Assembly: GCF_023283985.1 (NCBI RefSeq)
Contig: NZ_JAKIKU010000002.1
Span: 124,001-188,000 of the forward strand
Source of the DNA: Shewanella electrodiphila
Lineage (GTDB): Bacteria > Pseudomonadota > Gammaproteobacteria > Enterobacterales > Shewanellaceae
Length of the DNA stretch: 64,000 bases
Direction: 5' to 3'
This document shows positions 25,347 to 34,288 of the stretch, piece after piece; position 1 is the first letter of the stretch, and each line of letters opens with the position of its first letter. The notes beneath the pieces were generated by a model, which saw only the letters and a list, made by a program, of their open reading frames with translations, was not told the DNA's origin and made no database searches. The translations under genes were made by a program, and so were the position numbers.

Positions 25347-25404
25347 ATCAATCAGTCTGTTATAAATCAGTCTGTTATAAATTAGTATGTTATAAACCAG
25401 TCTT
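25347..25404. repeat. 16-bp tandem repeat (CAGTCTGTTATAAAT-type), about 3.5 copies
   Basis: Degenerate copies of (T)CAGTCTGTTATAAAT run up to the stop of the OYE gene at 25407. AT-rich, non-coding. Confidence 0.75.
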
Positions 25405-25406
25405 AT

Positions 25407-26495
25407 TTAAGTATGAGCTGCATAGTCTGTATAACCTTCAGCGTCTCCGCCATAGAGGGTTAATCTGGCATCTGCATCAAACTCTGTAAGTGCCATATTT
25501 TGCTTAAATCGCTGGACTAAATCGGGATTAGTCACGTAAGGCGTACCAAAGGCGACTAAGTCTACATAACCTTTTTCAAGCAAAGCCTGTGCACTTTGTT
25601 GAGTGAGTTTACCTGCAACCATTATCGGGTTTGGATAAATATCACGAATTTTCTGTCTAAAGCTATCAGTTGCTTCGGTGTAATCGCCGATGTTTTCGGA
25701 AAAATGCACATAGGCAAGCTTCATAGGAGCAAGTTGCTTCAGTAGCAGCTCCGTGACTTCAATAATATCGCTATCAACCTCTTTAAATCCTTCACCCACT
25801 AATGGTGATAAACGGATAGCCACTTTGTCAGCGCCAATGGCATCATTAACAGCATTGATCACCTCAAGTGGAAAACGTAGTCTATTTTGCTGGCTGCCGC
25901 CATATTCATCTTGGCGTTGGTTGCTTACAAAACGCATGAATTGATCCAGTAAATAGCCGTGAGCACCGTGAAGTTCTACACCATCAAATCCTGCTTCAAT
26001 TGCATTACGTGCCGCTTGAACAAAATCAGCGGTGGTTTGCTCAATATCCTCATTGGTCATGGCTCTTGGAATTGACGTTTCAACCATGCCGAAACTTCCA
26101 TCAGCCAAAGGACCGTAAACCTGATCCGGTTGTTTAATTGCTGATGGTGCTACTGGCTGCTGGCCAGCAATATCAGTGTGCGAACGTCGGCCGACATGCC
26201 ATAGTTGCAAGAAAATCTTGCCGCCTTGTTTATGCACTGCTGTCGTCGTCTTTTTCCAACCTTCGATATGCTGTTGGCTATAAATTCCCGGTGTTAACGA
26301 GTAGCCACGTGCCACAGCTGAAATTGGCGTACCTTCAGCAATAATAAGTCCTGCCGAAGCGCGCTGCTGATAGTAGTTAGCCATTAAATCATTAGGTACA
26401 TCACCTGGTTGAGTGGTACGTGAACGTGTCATTGGCGCCATGACGATACGATTGGCAAGTGTGCCGCTCGCCATTGGAAATTCTGAAAATAACAT
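25407..26495 (-). CDS. Old Yellow Enzyme family alkene reductase (NemA-like), copy 1
   Basis: A 362-residue FMN-dependent TIM-barrel reductase. Signatures: RIVMAPMTRSR at the first strand, WHVGRRSH (with the His-Thr/Ser substrate-binding position), GFDGVELHGAHGYLLDQF with the His-x-x-His/Asn pair, and the C-terminal phosphate-binding AGKLTQQSA and DLVAFGTPYVTNPDL. Such NAD(P)H enzymes reduce activated C=C bonds, quinones, and nitro compounds. It lies next to a second copy and a TetR regulator, the arrangement of the nemRA type. AGGAATTG precedes the ATG. An 112-bp gap with two hairpins separates it from the second copy. Confidence 0.93.
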   Translation of the reverse strand: MLFSEFPMASGTLANRIVMAPMTRSRTTQPGDVPNDLMANYYQQRASAGLIIAEGTPISAVARGYSLTPGIYSQQHIEGWKKTTTAVHKQGGKIFLQLWHVGRRSHTDIAGQQPVAPSAIKQPDQVYGPLADGSFGMVETSIPRAMTNEDIEQTTADFVQAARNAIEAGFDGVELHGAHGYLLDQFMRFVSNQRQDEYGGSQQNRLRFPLEVINAVNDAIGADKVAIRLSPLVGEGFKEVDSDIIEVTELLLKQLAPMKLAYVHFSENIGDYTEATDSFRQKIRDIYPNPIMVAGKLTQQSAQALLEKGYVDLVAFGTPYVTNPDLVQRFKQNMALTEFDADARLTLYGGDAEGYTDYAAHT

Positions 26496-26518
26496 AACAA
26501 TTCCTAATTCTTCTGAGC

Positions 26519-26578
26519 AGATGTGCTGTTAATAAGCACATCTCCACCTGTGTTAATAGTTTGCTTGCAAAGCAAACT
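26519..26578 (-). other. Two hairpins between the OYE paralogues
   Basis: AGATGTGCT / AGCACATCT (26519-26543) and GTTTGCTT / AAGCAAAC (about 26560-26578) stand between the two OYE genes. Neither is followed by a good U-tract in the minus direction, so they look like mRNA processing or attenuation elements. Confidence 0.5.
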
Positions 26579-26607
26579 AACTGTCTGACGGCATTGTGAA
26601 AACGGAG

Positions 26608-27702
26608 CTATGTATAACTTGGATAGTCAGTTAAGCCTTTTTCATCACCACCAAATAATGTCTCTGGATTATGACTTGCCCAAGCATGGCCATGTTTTAT
26701 TCTTGCTGGTAAATCAGGGTTCGCTACAAAAGGTCGACCGAACGCAATCATGTCAGCAAGACCTGATTCAATAGCTGTAGTAGCTCTTTGACTTGTGTAT
26801 TTTCCTGCATAAATTAACACGCCTTTAAAAGCCGCTCTGAGCGCTTGTTTAAACTCAATACTCATTACTGGGGCATCATCCCAGTCAGCTTCTGCGATAT
26901 GGATATACGCAACATCATGTTGATTGAGTAACTTAGCTGCAGCGGTATAGGTGAGTTCAGGTGAAGCATCGACTGTACCGTTAAGTGTGGTCAAAGGCGC
27001 TAAGCGGACCCCAATTTTATCAGCGCCAATAGCGCTTGCCATTGCTGTGATCACTTCATCTAAAAAGCGTAAACGGTTGCTTAGTGAGTCACCATACTCA
27101 TCAGTACGTAGGTTTGATTCAGAATCAATAAATTGGTTAATTAAATAACCATTAGCAGCATGCAACTCAATACCATCAAAGCCCGCTTTAACGGCATTGA
27201 GTGCGGCTTGTTTAAATTGTTCAACCACTTGTTGAATGTCCGCATGTGTCATTTCTCTTGGTTCAACGACGTCAACAAAACCTGGACCATTTTTACCATC
27301 ATCGATGAATACTTTGACGTTTTCAGCTTTGATTGCTGATGACGATATTGGCTGCTGATTACCAATGTTTTCAGGGTGAGTGACCCTGCCAACATGCCAG
27401 AGTTGAGCAAACATAATGCCATGCTTAGCATGAACTGCATCAGTGACTTTTTTCCAGCCGGATAGTTGTTTATCTGAATAAATTCCGGGAGTCCAAGCAT
27501 AGCCTTTAGCCATAGCAGAAATTTGGCTGCCTTCACCGATAATCAGCCCAGCACTGCTACGTTGAGCATAATAGGTTGCCATGATGTCAGTGGCGCTGTC
27601 ATCTGTGTTATTGGCACGAGAGCGCGTCATTGGTGGCATGACAATTCGGTTAGCTAGCGTGAGTTTGCCGAGTTTAATGGGATTAAAAAGTGCAGTGGTC
27701 AT
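26608..27702 (-). CDS. Old Yellow Enzyme family alkene reductase (NemA-like), copy 2
   Basis: A 364-residue paralogue of the preceding-named reductase with the same signatures: RIVMPPMTRSR, WHVGRVTHP, GFDGIELHAANGYLINQF (His-Ala-Ala-Asn in place of His-Gly-Ala-His) and ADMIAFGRPFVANPDLPARI. The His/Asn pair at the active site differs from copy 1 (His/His), which usually changes substrate preference. GAGGAC precedes the ATG. It is first in the pair and probably under control of the TetR protein encoded next upstream. Confidence 0.93.
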   Translation of the reverse strand: MTTALFNPIKLGKLTLANRIVMPPMTRSRANNTDDSATDIMATYYAQRSSAGLIIGEGSQISAMAKGYAWTPGIYSDKQLSGWKKVTDAVHAKHGIMFAQLWHVGRVTHPENIGNQQPISSSAIKAENVKVFIDDGKNGPGFVDVVEPREMTHADIQQVVEQFKQAALNAVKAGFDGIELHAANGYLINQFIDSESNLRTDEYGDSLSNRLRFLDEVITAMASAIGADKIGVRLAPLTTLNGTVDASPELTYTAAAKLLNQHDVAYIHIAEADWDDAPVMSIEFKQALRAAFKGVLIYAGKYTSQRATTAIESGLADMIAFGRPFVANPDLPARIKHGHAWASHNPETLFGGDEKGLTDYPSYT

Positions 27703-27831
27703 GATAAGTCCTCAATGATTTGCGAATTGAGGCTATGTTAGCTAATCGGTTACGTTACAAAAATAGCAATTATTACAAATTACTTTTGTTAAAATTGCAA
27801 AAGTGTAGATTTGAATTTTCTTGCGACAAGA

Positions 27832-28521
27832 TTACGCTTTCATGGAACGCCAAAACATCTCAAAGCTGGCTTCGCGGTGAGTTATATCGTGACCCCATTG
27901 AGGGTTGTCGGTGAAGTATCGAATCGCGGCGAGGTATTGGCCGTGACAATTTTCAAGCATCAATGCTAACGGAAAATTAGCTATGATATTAAGTTGTTGG
28001 CCTTTGGCGATAAGCTCAATAATAAAATGCAAAATGCTATTCATTGCTTGCGCTCTGATGGTGGCATCGATTTCTGAAGATAGTGAGAACTGCAAGAAAA
28101 AGCGCTGTTTTATCGGGTAAAGTAATGCCCAGTCGATAGCGTGTTGCCATAAGCTGTTGGCACTATGTTTGAGGGTCGCAGCGTTATTAACGTCGGCAGA
28201 AATAGAATGAGTCACGTTTAACTCAGCTGAGCCCGTGATCGTATTATCGTTCAGTTTTATGCTCACTTCGTCGGCTGCAAGTTTGGCCATCGATGCTGTG
28301 ATTGAGTCCGCAAACTCTTGTTTAACAGATACAAATAGATGGTTTAACAGGGCTTCTTTAGAAGGAAAATGATGAAATAAGGTGCCAGTGGCGACACCTG
28401 ACTTTTTGGCGATAGAGGCTGTAGAGGTGCCATGAAAACCTTGTTCAACAAACAGAATAAGTGCGGCGTCTAAAATCGCTTGTTTTTTATCCGTCTTACT
28501 CGACTTCGCTTTACTTTCCAT
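27832..28521 (-). CDS. TetR-family transcriptional regulator
   Basis: A 229-residue regulator. The N-terminal helix-turn-helix reads AILDAALILFVEQGFHGTSTASIAKKSGVATG with the following TLFHHFPSKEALLNHLF, a textbook TetR DNA-binding domain (about 14-60). The rest is a divergent helical ligand domain with no recognised match. Its neighbours (two OYE reductases and an aldehyde dehydrogenase, all on the same strand) suggest that it senses electrophiles such as quinones or aldehydes, like NemR. The palindrome at 30139-30160 is the best candidate operator. Confidence 0.9.
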   Translation of the reverse strand: MESKAKSSKTDKKQAILDAALILFVEQGFHGTSTASIAKKSGVATGTLFHHFPSKEALLNHLFVSVKQEFADSITASMAKLAADEVSIKLNDNTITGSAELNVTHSISADVNNAATLKHSANSLWQHAIDWALLYPIKQRFFLQFSLSSEIDATIRAQAMNSILHFIIELIAKGQQLNIIANFPLALMLENCHGQYLAAIRYFTDNPQWGHDITHREASFEMFWRSMKA

Positions 28522-28662
28522 TGGTGACCTTTACTTATTTCATTAACGATATAGTCAATGGAGATGCTGAAACGATCTAGCAATCTCCAGTTTCTATTTT
28601 AAACATTACTTACGTTGTATTTTTACGTAAAACACTAACTAGTTGTTATATCGTAAGATAAC

Positions 28663-30087
28663 TTAGCGTAAAAACATTTTCATCAATAATGCTTGGATTT
28701 TTGTGCCGTAAGGTGGGTGGACAAATATCCCCGAGTTGAATTTACCGCTTTTTAACACTGTTTTAGCGTGACTAAAGGTTAAGAAGCCTTCTTTACCGTG
28801 ATAGTGCCCCATACCTGAAGGTCCAATACCACCAAATGGTGCATCATCTGCTGCCACATGAAAAACGGTATCATTAATACACACTCCGCCAGAATGAGTG
28901 TTCTGAATGATGTGTTGCTGGGTCGCGTTATCAAAACTCATGACATAAAGCGCTAAAGGGCGCTCATTTTTATTGATGTAGCCAATGGCTTTATCAATAT
29001 TTTGATAACTAATGATCGGCAATAATGGCCCGAAAATTTCTTCTTGCATGACAGTCATGTCATCAGTTGTAGATGTGATCAGCTGCGTCGGTAACTTACG
29101 CACATTGGCATCAATGGCATATTCTGCAGCGGGGTGAATTGTTGCGCCTTTTTGTTTGGCGTCTTCTAATACAGCGAGTAAACGCGAATACTGACGTTCA
29201 TTGATAACATTGCCGTAATCTGGGTTATTGGCAAAATCTGGATACATCTTATTGAAACGTTTTTGATACTCGCTGATGAACGCATCGACTTTATCTTCAG
29301 GGCATAATATGTAATCTGGCGCGACACAGATTTGACCTGCGTTTAAACACTTACCATAGATTAATCGCTCAACAGCTGTTGGAATGTCAATATCAGGCGC
29401 GACGATAACAGGCGATTTACCACCGAGCTCTAATGTCACAGGCGTTAAGTTATCAGCAGCCGAACGCATAACGTGACGTCCCACTGTGGTTGAGCCAGTA
29501 AATAATAAATGATCGAATGGCAATGATGAGAACTGAGCAGCGATATCTGCTTCACCTTCTACAACAGCAACTTCATCTTGGGAAAATATATCGCTCAATA
29601 GAGCAATTAAAACCTGATTGGTGGCAGGGGTAAATTCTGACATTTTAAGCATCGCACGATTACCTGCTGCAATAGCGGTAATTAAAGGCCCTACCGCTAA
29701 CATCACAGGGAAATTCCAAGGCACGATAATGCCTACAACACCCAATGGCTGGTAATGAACGGTGACAGAAGACGGAGCAAGTAATAAACCAGCATGACGT
29801 CTATCTGGTTTCATCCAAGACTTAAGGTGTTTAATCGAGTAATTAATATTATTAATACACGGCATAATGTCAGAAATCATGGTGTCATTGCCTGAACGAT
29901 GACCATAATCAGTGGCTAATGCACTAACGAACTGTTCACTGTGCTCAAGTAATGCCGCTTTCAGCTTGTTAAGCTTTTCTATACGTGACTGATAGCTAGG
30001 TGCTGGCATAGAAAGGTATGCATTGCGTTGCTGCTCCAGTAAAAGCTGCAATGATGTTTGCTGATTGTCACTGACTGCCATATTCAT
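28663..30087 (-). CDS. Coniferyl-aldehyde-type aldehyde dehydrogenase
   Basis: A 474-residue NAD(P)+-dependent dehydrogenase of the class 3-like ALDH group. Seen are the N-terminal VVGIIVPWNFPVML, the Rossmann FTGSTTVGR, the general base Glu in TLELGGKSPVIV, the catalytic Cys in NAGQICVAPDY and the C-terminal NDTVFHVAADDAPFGGIGPSGMGHYHG with a hydrophobic membrane-associating tail, all as in coniferyl aldehyde dehydrogenase and fatty aldehyde dehydrogenases. ATG 30087 has AGGAGA 5 bases away; 30105 is less likely. A TetR-like palindrome lies 52 bp upstream. Confidence 0.92.
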   Translation of the reverse strand: MNMAVSDNQQTSLQLLLEQQRNAYLSMPAPSYQSRIEKLNKLKAALLEHSEQFVSALATDYGHRSGNDTMISDIMPCINNINYSIKHLKSWMKPDRRHAGLLLAPSSVTVHYQPLGVVGIIVPWNFPVMLAVGPLITAIAAGNRAMLKMSEFTPATNQVLIALLSDIFSQDEVAVVEGEADIAAQFSSLPFDHLLFTGSTTVGRHVMRSAADNLTPVTLELGGKSPVIVAPDIDIPTAVERLIYGKCLNAGQICVAPDYILCPEDKVDAFISEYQKRFNKMYPDFANNPDYGNVINERQYSRLLAVLEDAKQKGATIHPAAEYAIDANVRKLPTQLITSTTDDMTVMQEEIFGPLLPIISYQNIDKAIGYINKNERPLALYVMSFDNATQQHIIQNTHSGGVCINDTVFHVAADDAPFGGIGPSGMGHYHGKEGFLTFSHAKTVLKSGKFNSGIFVHPPYGTKIQALLMKMFLR

Positions 30088-30138
30088 AAATTCTCCTAGC
30101 ATCAACCATGTTTCATGATTGCTGTTATGTATAAAATA

Positions 30139-30160
30139 AAACCGACTGATTAGTCGGTTT
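30139..30160 (-). promoter_or_regulatory. TetR-type operator palindrome before the aldehyde dehydrogenase
   Basis: Perfect 9-bp arms AAACCGACT and AGTCGGTTT around a 4-bp centre (GATT). TetR-family repressors typically bind such dyads overlapping promoters. The likely binder is the regulator encoded at 27832. Confidence 0.6.
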
Positions 30161-30225
30161 ACTATGGGCTAGTATTGAATAAATAGCAAGTAGTTTGAAA
30201 TTTGAGCTGTATCAAGGAGGTGATT

Positions 30226-30258
30226 ATGGATTTACTCTACACTTTTATTAGTGGGTAA
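30226..30258 (+). CDS. Possible 10-residue peptide with near-perfect Shine-Dalgarno
   Basis: AAGGAGGTGATT, matching almost the whole anti-SD of 16S rRNA, stands directly before ATG of a 10-codon ORF (MDLLYTFISG, then TAA). It is divergent from the aldehyde dehydrogenase and 300 bp before the universal stress protein. It could be a leader peptide, a chance match, or a ribosome-binding decoy. There is no other evidence for translation. Confidence 0.3.
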   Translation: MDLLYTFISG

Positions 30259-30273
30259 AATTGGATTGAAGTT

Positions 30274-30321
30274 AAGTGTTCAAATAAGTGTTCAAATAAG
30301 TGTTCAAATAAGTGCTCAAGT
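30274..30321. repeat. 12-bp tandem repeat AAGTGTTCAAAT, four copies
   Basis: Three perfect copies and one diverged copy (AAGTGCTCAAGT) directly after the 10-codon ORF. Beyond it, to 30565, lies the promoter region of the universal stress protein, in which I see no specific operator. Confidence 0.9.
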
Positions 30322-30565
30322 ACGTGTTTAACTATGTTCCTAAGGTCAAACTAAGCCTGGGCAATAGTGCGATAAGTTGCTCATCCTTTAATCATTACCC
30401 ATGTGGTCAGTGCAAAAATATTAAGTATAAATTAAAAAAAACTTGGTATATTCAATGAGAGTATCGTCGACCTGATAAAGGTTTAAGCAGTATCGGTAAC
30501 CATGAGTTATCTGAACAATATAGATGAGTTATTTATTTGTTTTCAATCTGCAGGAGGAAATCATT

Positions 30566-30997
30566 ATGCGTACACGTAATATTTTATGGCCAACAGACTT
30601 TTCTGAAACAGCATCCCATGCTTTACGTTATGCCATTGAAATGGCGAATTTATACCAAGTAGGGATCCGTATTCTACATGTGGTTGACCAGCCTTTAGGT
30701 GATGAAAATTACATGATCCTTGCGATTACCCCCGAAGAACTGGCTAAAAGCATGGAGCAAGCAGCCGCAGATAAAATGCGCAGTTTACTAGCTGAGCTTA
30801 AAACTGATCTGCCTGTTGAAACTGTGATCAGGCGCGGTGACGCAATTGAAGAAATTGTGTCAGAAGCCAATAGTGGTGATATTGGTATGGTGGTGATTGC
30901 CAGCCACGGAAGAACAGGTTTAGCTCATTTTTTACATGACAACGTTGCTGAAGAAGTGGCTAATCAAGCTGATTGCCCAGTATTAGTGGTCAAATAG
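30566..30997 (+). CDS. Universal stress protein (UspA family)
   Basis: A 143-residue single USP domain. It opens RNILWPTDFSETASHALRYA and closes VVIASHGRTGLAHFLHDNVAEEVANQADCPVLVVK, containing the ATP-binding G-2x-G-9x-(S/T) type loop in a slightly degenerate form (SHGRTGL...). USP proteins help survival in starvation and oxidative or respiratory stress. ATG 30566 has AGGAGG 7 bases upstream; the upstream in-frame ATG at 30524 has none. Monocistronic. Confidence 0.92.
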   Translation: MRTRNILWPTDFSETASHALRYAIEMANLYQVGIRILHVVDQPLGDENYMILAITPEELAKSMEQAAADKMRSLLAELKTDLPVETVIRRGDAIEEIVSEANSGDIGMVVIASHGRTGLAHFLHDNVAEEVANQADCPVLVVK

Positions 30998-31135
30998 TTA
31001 ACTGAGCAGTTATTAGTGGTGCGGAACACTTAGATCATACACTGATAATCGTGCCTTTGATTAAAGGCTATTTTCAAGGTTTAGTTAGTGGAATGAGCTG
31101 TCAGGATATCACTGACAACTCATTTGATGACTAGC

Positions 31136-31209
31136 GCGTGTTGATCTTTCAAGGTTATTTTTACAGCGAATTTTTGGCGCACAAAACTCAACCAAAAAGA
31201 TCAATACGC
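31136..31209. repeat. Long inverted repeat, 14-bp stem, 46-nt loop
   Basis: GCGTGTTGATCTTT pairs with AAAGATCAATACGC (one G-T pair). It sits between the stress-protein and PH-domain genes, which point toward each other, so it could end both transcripts. A smaller hairpin (GAGCTGTCAG...CTGACAACTC) lies just before it at 31094-31120. Confidence 0.5.
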
Positions 31210-31215
31210 CCTAGC

Positions 31216-32859
31216 CTAAATCCAGTTACTCGAGTCATACTTAGTACGTGCCATTGCCTTTTCAGCAATAAAGTTTGCATCAAGTTGCTTTATATAAGGC
31301 AAGGTTAAGCTACCACTGGCTAATCCGAGTTTGAGATAGGCATAACCTTTTTTCTTTTGCGCCTTCGTTTGAATTATGGATACATGTTGGACTTTCTCGA
31401 AAGGGATTCTTTTCCAGTTACGACTGAAAAGCCCACTATGTTGCCATACGACATTATCTTCGATGACATAACCCCATTGTTTATATCTTAAATAGATTAA
31501 CCCCATCACTAGGAAAGCTACCAACCAAAGTATCCCTGTGAAGATATCGAGCCCTTCAATTGCGGTTAACAGCGCCGCTGGGATAAACGCAATAAACCCA
31601 CGTCTAGTGAACCAGGCAAACGCAATGCTTTGGTAGGTTTTGGGGATGCTATTACATCCTCCTGAAAGCTCAGGGATATGCTGTAATATCGTGCTTATTT
31701 CAGCGGTTTTTACAGTGGGGATCAACATATGTTGCGCCGCTTTTTGCTCGACCTCTTGGCCTTTTACTTGTTTTAGGTAAACCGTCCATACGCCAAAAAA
31801 CCTAGCAAGAACCGGTTGGCTGAAATGTAATAACTGCACGCGTTTAATCGCTAAAGCATCTTGCTGATGCGATATCACGCCACCACTGCGCTGCAGAGTT
31901 TTCAGTCTTTTTTCCAGGCGATAGGGGTAGTATTTCAGCACAGCTGCAATAATAGAGATAAGAGAAAACAAGCTATAGATTAAAGCGAAAATGATGACTG
32001 CTGAGATAACTTGAAGGGTGAGATTTTCGCCACTAAAACTAACTATGTTTGTCCAGAGATATTGCACCAGCGGAATTTCAACAATGTCTTCCCATTTGAT
32101 TTGCCCCAAGATGGGCCCGGCAATAACCGCGAGCCAAATTAAATTATTTTGATAAAAACCAAACTGGATTAGCTGCTTTAAATCTCGTTTGATAATAAGC
32201 CTTGTAGACTGTGATACTTGTGCGCTATCAAGGCGGTGAGCTTCTAGCGGATTGTCTTCAATTCTATTTTCATTGGCAGTGGTGCTATTGAGTTGACCAG
32301 TTTCGAATAGACCAGTTTCGAGTTGGTCTGCTCCAAGGTGCTCGTTTGAGCTTGATTGGAGTTGTAATAATTGCTGTTTTATTAAGTTTGCATCACTAGC
32401 ATTCAGTGCTGCTAAATGAGCTTCATCTTCTTTTGAACCAGCAGTTTCGATGACTAAGGTGCCTAACTTTAATGGCTTAAAGTAAAAGGGCTGTTCATAT
32501 CGAATATTTTGGATTTTATTGAATGGGATTTCGTCTTTGCGGGTAAACAATAACCCTCGTTTAATGTTGAGTTGTTGACCATTGAGTTTAAAGCGGTATT
32601 TACGCCATTGAATAACGGCAAATACAGACAACAAAATCATCAAAACGATGGCAGCTAGTAGCCCTAATTGTAAATCAAACCCATTTTTCCAGCCGGCAAA
32701 AACAATAGGGATAATGGCATAACCGTTGGATAAAATAGCTTTGGCGGTGCCAAAGCTAAAGCTGAGCATTGACCAAGGCGAAAGGGATTGCCATTGGCTA
32801 AAATCACCGTGACTTTTTTGTGGTTTATTGACTGAAGTCGCATCTTTAGACTCAGTCAT
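31216..32859 (-). CDS. Bacterial PH-domain (DUF304, YdbT-like) membrane protein
   Basis: A 547-residue membrane protein. It has N-terminal paired helices (about 41-80), a bPH2/DUF304 domain (RGLLFTRKDEIPFNKIQNIRYEQPFYFKPLKLGTLVIETAG, about 104-145), two central helices (about 225-300), a second DUF304 domain, another helix pair and a third copy (HSGLFSRNWKRIPFEKVQHVSIIQ). YdbS and YdbT of Bacillus have the same pattern; the family is linked to envelope homeostasis and resistance to some bacteriocins, without a known biochemical role. Its start overlaps the upstream partner by 8 bp. Confidence 0.88.
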   Translation of the reverse strand: MTESKDATSVNKPQKSHGDFSQWQSLSPWSMLSFSFGTAKAILSNGYAIIPIVFAGWKNGFDLQLGLLAAIVLMILLSVFAVIQWRKYRFKLNGQQLNIKRGLLFTRKDEIPFNKIQNIRYEQPFYFKPLKLGTLVIETAGSKEDEAHLAALNASDANLIKQQLLQLQSSSNEHLGADQLETGLFETGQLNSTTANENRIEDNPLEAHRLDSAQVSQSTRLIIKRDLKQLIQFGFYQNNLIWLAVIAGPILGQIKWEDIVEIPLVQYLWTNIVSFSGENLTLQVISAVIIFALIYSLFSLISIIAAVLKYYPYRLEKRLKTLQRSGGVISHQQDALAIKRVQLLHFSQPVLARFFGVWTVYLKQVKGQEVEQKAAQHMLIPTVKTAEISTILQHIPELSGGCNSIPKTYQSIAFAWFTRRGFIAFIPAALLTAIEGLDIFTGILWLVAFLVMGLIYLRYKQWGYVIEDNVVWQHSGLFSRNWKRIPFEKVQHVSIIQTKAQKKKGYAYLKLGLASGSLTLPYIKQLDANFIAEKAMARTKYDSSNWI

Positions 32860-33685
32860 CTTGCTTATCGCCTTGTGCTTTTTTTGAGCGAGTCTCAGAG
32901 GCTAAATCCACATCCACATCCACATCCACATCCACATCCACATCCACATCCACATCCACATCCACACCCTTATCTAGATCTTGATTCATAATGTCATGTT
33001 CACTTTCTATGACATTGTCATTTGGTGTTAAATGCTGGTTTGTTTGCTCTGTTTGTAGCGATGTGTCTGAGCTTTGTTTTGATTGGTACGCCGTGGCTTG
33101 ATGCAATAAATGCTGCCTTAGGTGTTCAGCGGTATCAAATAATAATCCAGGTAAATAGATTTCGGCGGCGCCACTGCCGGCACTAAAGCATTTTAGCGTT
33201 GCCAGAGAAAACCTTCTTTGCAGTGGGTTTTGTGACAAACTGACATGTTGTAGACGAGTGAAAGGCAGGGTCGTTGTCGATATCCACCAGAGTCCTTTTC
33301 GAACAACAAGTTCATGTTCTAGCACGCCATAGCCAAGATTTTTAGCGGCTTTATGTTTCAGGCTTACCAAGCCTGCGCCTAATAAGCTTAATACGGTGAA
33401 AACGGTTAGTGAATGAGATATTCCTGCTTGGTTGTCGATATTCATGATGAACATAATGATTGCAATGATAACCACAACAAGCCCTGATGTTTGTATTGCG
33501 ATTTGTTTTGGATAATTTTTATCAACAGCAGATAAGGATAAATCGCTATAGGGTTGCCACTGTGACTGGGTCAGCAATGTTTTATCTGTCGGCGTTTCTG
33601 CGTGCTCAGAACCTTGTTCAATTAGCTGCTGAGAAGTTGCTGCCGCAGTTGATGCATTACTTGATAAATCAGACGTTGAAGTCAT
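32852..33685 (-). CDS. Bacterial PH-domain (DUF304, YdbS-like) membrane protein with Val-Asp repeat
   Basis: A 277-residue partner of the preceding-named protein. After an unstructured N-terminus come two membrane helices (about 69-110) and a single DUF304 domain (ELVVRKGLWWISTTTLPFTRLQHVSLSQNPLQRRFSLATLKCFSAGS, about 124-175). The last ~95 residues are low complexity, including ten Val-Asp dipeptides encoded by a pure (ATCCAC)10 microsatellite, and are unlikely to fold. The two genes are an operon of the ydbS-ydbT type. ATG has AAGGAC upstream. Confidence 0.88.
   Translation of the reverse strand: MTSTSDLSSNASTAAATSQQLIEQGSEHAETPTDKTLLTQSQWQPYSDLSLSAVDKNYPKQIAIQTSGLVVVIIAIIMFIMNIDNQAGISHSLTVFTVLSLLGAGLVSLKHKAAKNLGYGVLEHELVVRKGLWWISTTTLPFTRLQHVSLSQNPLQRRFSLATLKCFSAGSGAAEIYLPGLLFDTAEHLRQHLLHQATAYQSKQSSDTSLQTEQTNQHLTPNDNVIESEHDIMNQDLDKGVDVDVDVDVDVDVDVDVDVDLASETRSKKAQGDKQDD
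32906..32965. repeat. Coding microsatellite (ATCCAC)10
   Basis: Ten perfect tandem copies of a 6-bp unit inside the YdbS-like gene, giving (Val-Asp)10 on the minus strand. The absence of any interruption implies recent expansion by slippage. Gains or losses keep the frame and only change repeat length. Confidence 0.97.
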
Positions 33686-33884
33686 TAATTGTCCTTATTG
33701 TGCCAATAGGCGATTGCGACTTTTAATCAGTGAAACTTAGCATTATATGTTTGTTAATCAAGCATGAATAATCGCTTATTGATATAGAATTAAATCTATA
33801 AAATGCTTTCTAATCAATACGCAATCTTATAGCTTATTGATATCTACGTATGGAAATTTATACCTAAACATGGAAAAAGTATTT

Positions 33885-34226
33885 ATGGCATCTTCTAGTA
33901 ATTCAATCGTTAACGACACTGCAGAACCTAAACTCATTTCAAAGGCGCATAAAGCTTTTTTACGTAAACTGTATCTGTGCTATTTAATTTCTCAGCAACA
34001 GCAAAACTTGTTGTCGTTACATCAGATATCAAAAATGCCCCGTAGAACCATTCAAGATACCTTAGCTGCCATGTTAGATATTGGCGTAAAGATTACATTT
34101 ATCCAGGATGGTGAACGACATAATGCAGGGTATTATCAATTAAAAGATTGGGGCCCGATCAACTATCAATGGGTTGAAGCTAATATCGCAGATATTTGTC
34201 AGCAACTTGATATCGACATTCCATGA
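33885..34226 (+). CDS. Small winged-helix DNA-binding protein
   Basis: A 113-residue protein with a helix-turn-helix segment (LLSLHQISKMPRRTIQDTLAAMLDIG, about 50-75) and a wing-like GERHNAGYYQLKDWGPI. It resembles short single-domain winged-helix proteins of gammaproteobacteria; no regulon is known to me. In-frame starts exist at 33837 (TTG), 33870 and 33885; none has a convincing SD sequence and 33885 is a compromise. It is divergent from the PH-domain operon, with about 200 bp between. Confidence 0.7.
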   Translation: MASSSNSIVNDTAEPKLISKAHKAFLRKLYLCYLISQQQQNLLSLHQISKMPRRTIQDTLAAMLDIGVKITFIQDGERHNAGYYQLKDWGPINYQWVEANIADICQQLDIDIP

Positions 34227-34284
34227 CCCATAAGCCATAACCCATAACCCATAACCCATAACCATAACCATAACCATAACCTTA
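34226..34284. repeat. CCCATAA/CCATAA tandem repeat
   Basis: About five copies of a 7-bp unit (CCCATAA, one as GCCATAA) run into three copies of a 6-bp unit (CCATAA). The array fills the gap between the winged-helix stop and the diguanylate cyclase stop (convergent genes). Confidence 0.9.
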
Positions 34285-34288
34285 GACA

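Noticed and set aside
30274..30321. CRISPR-like array
   Set aside because: The 12-bp units are contiguous with no spacers, so this is a simple tandem repeat.
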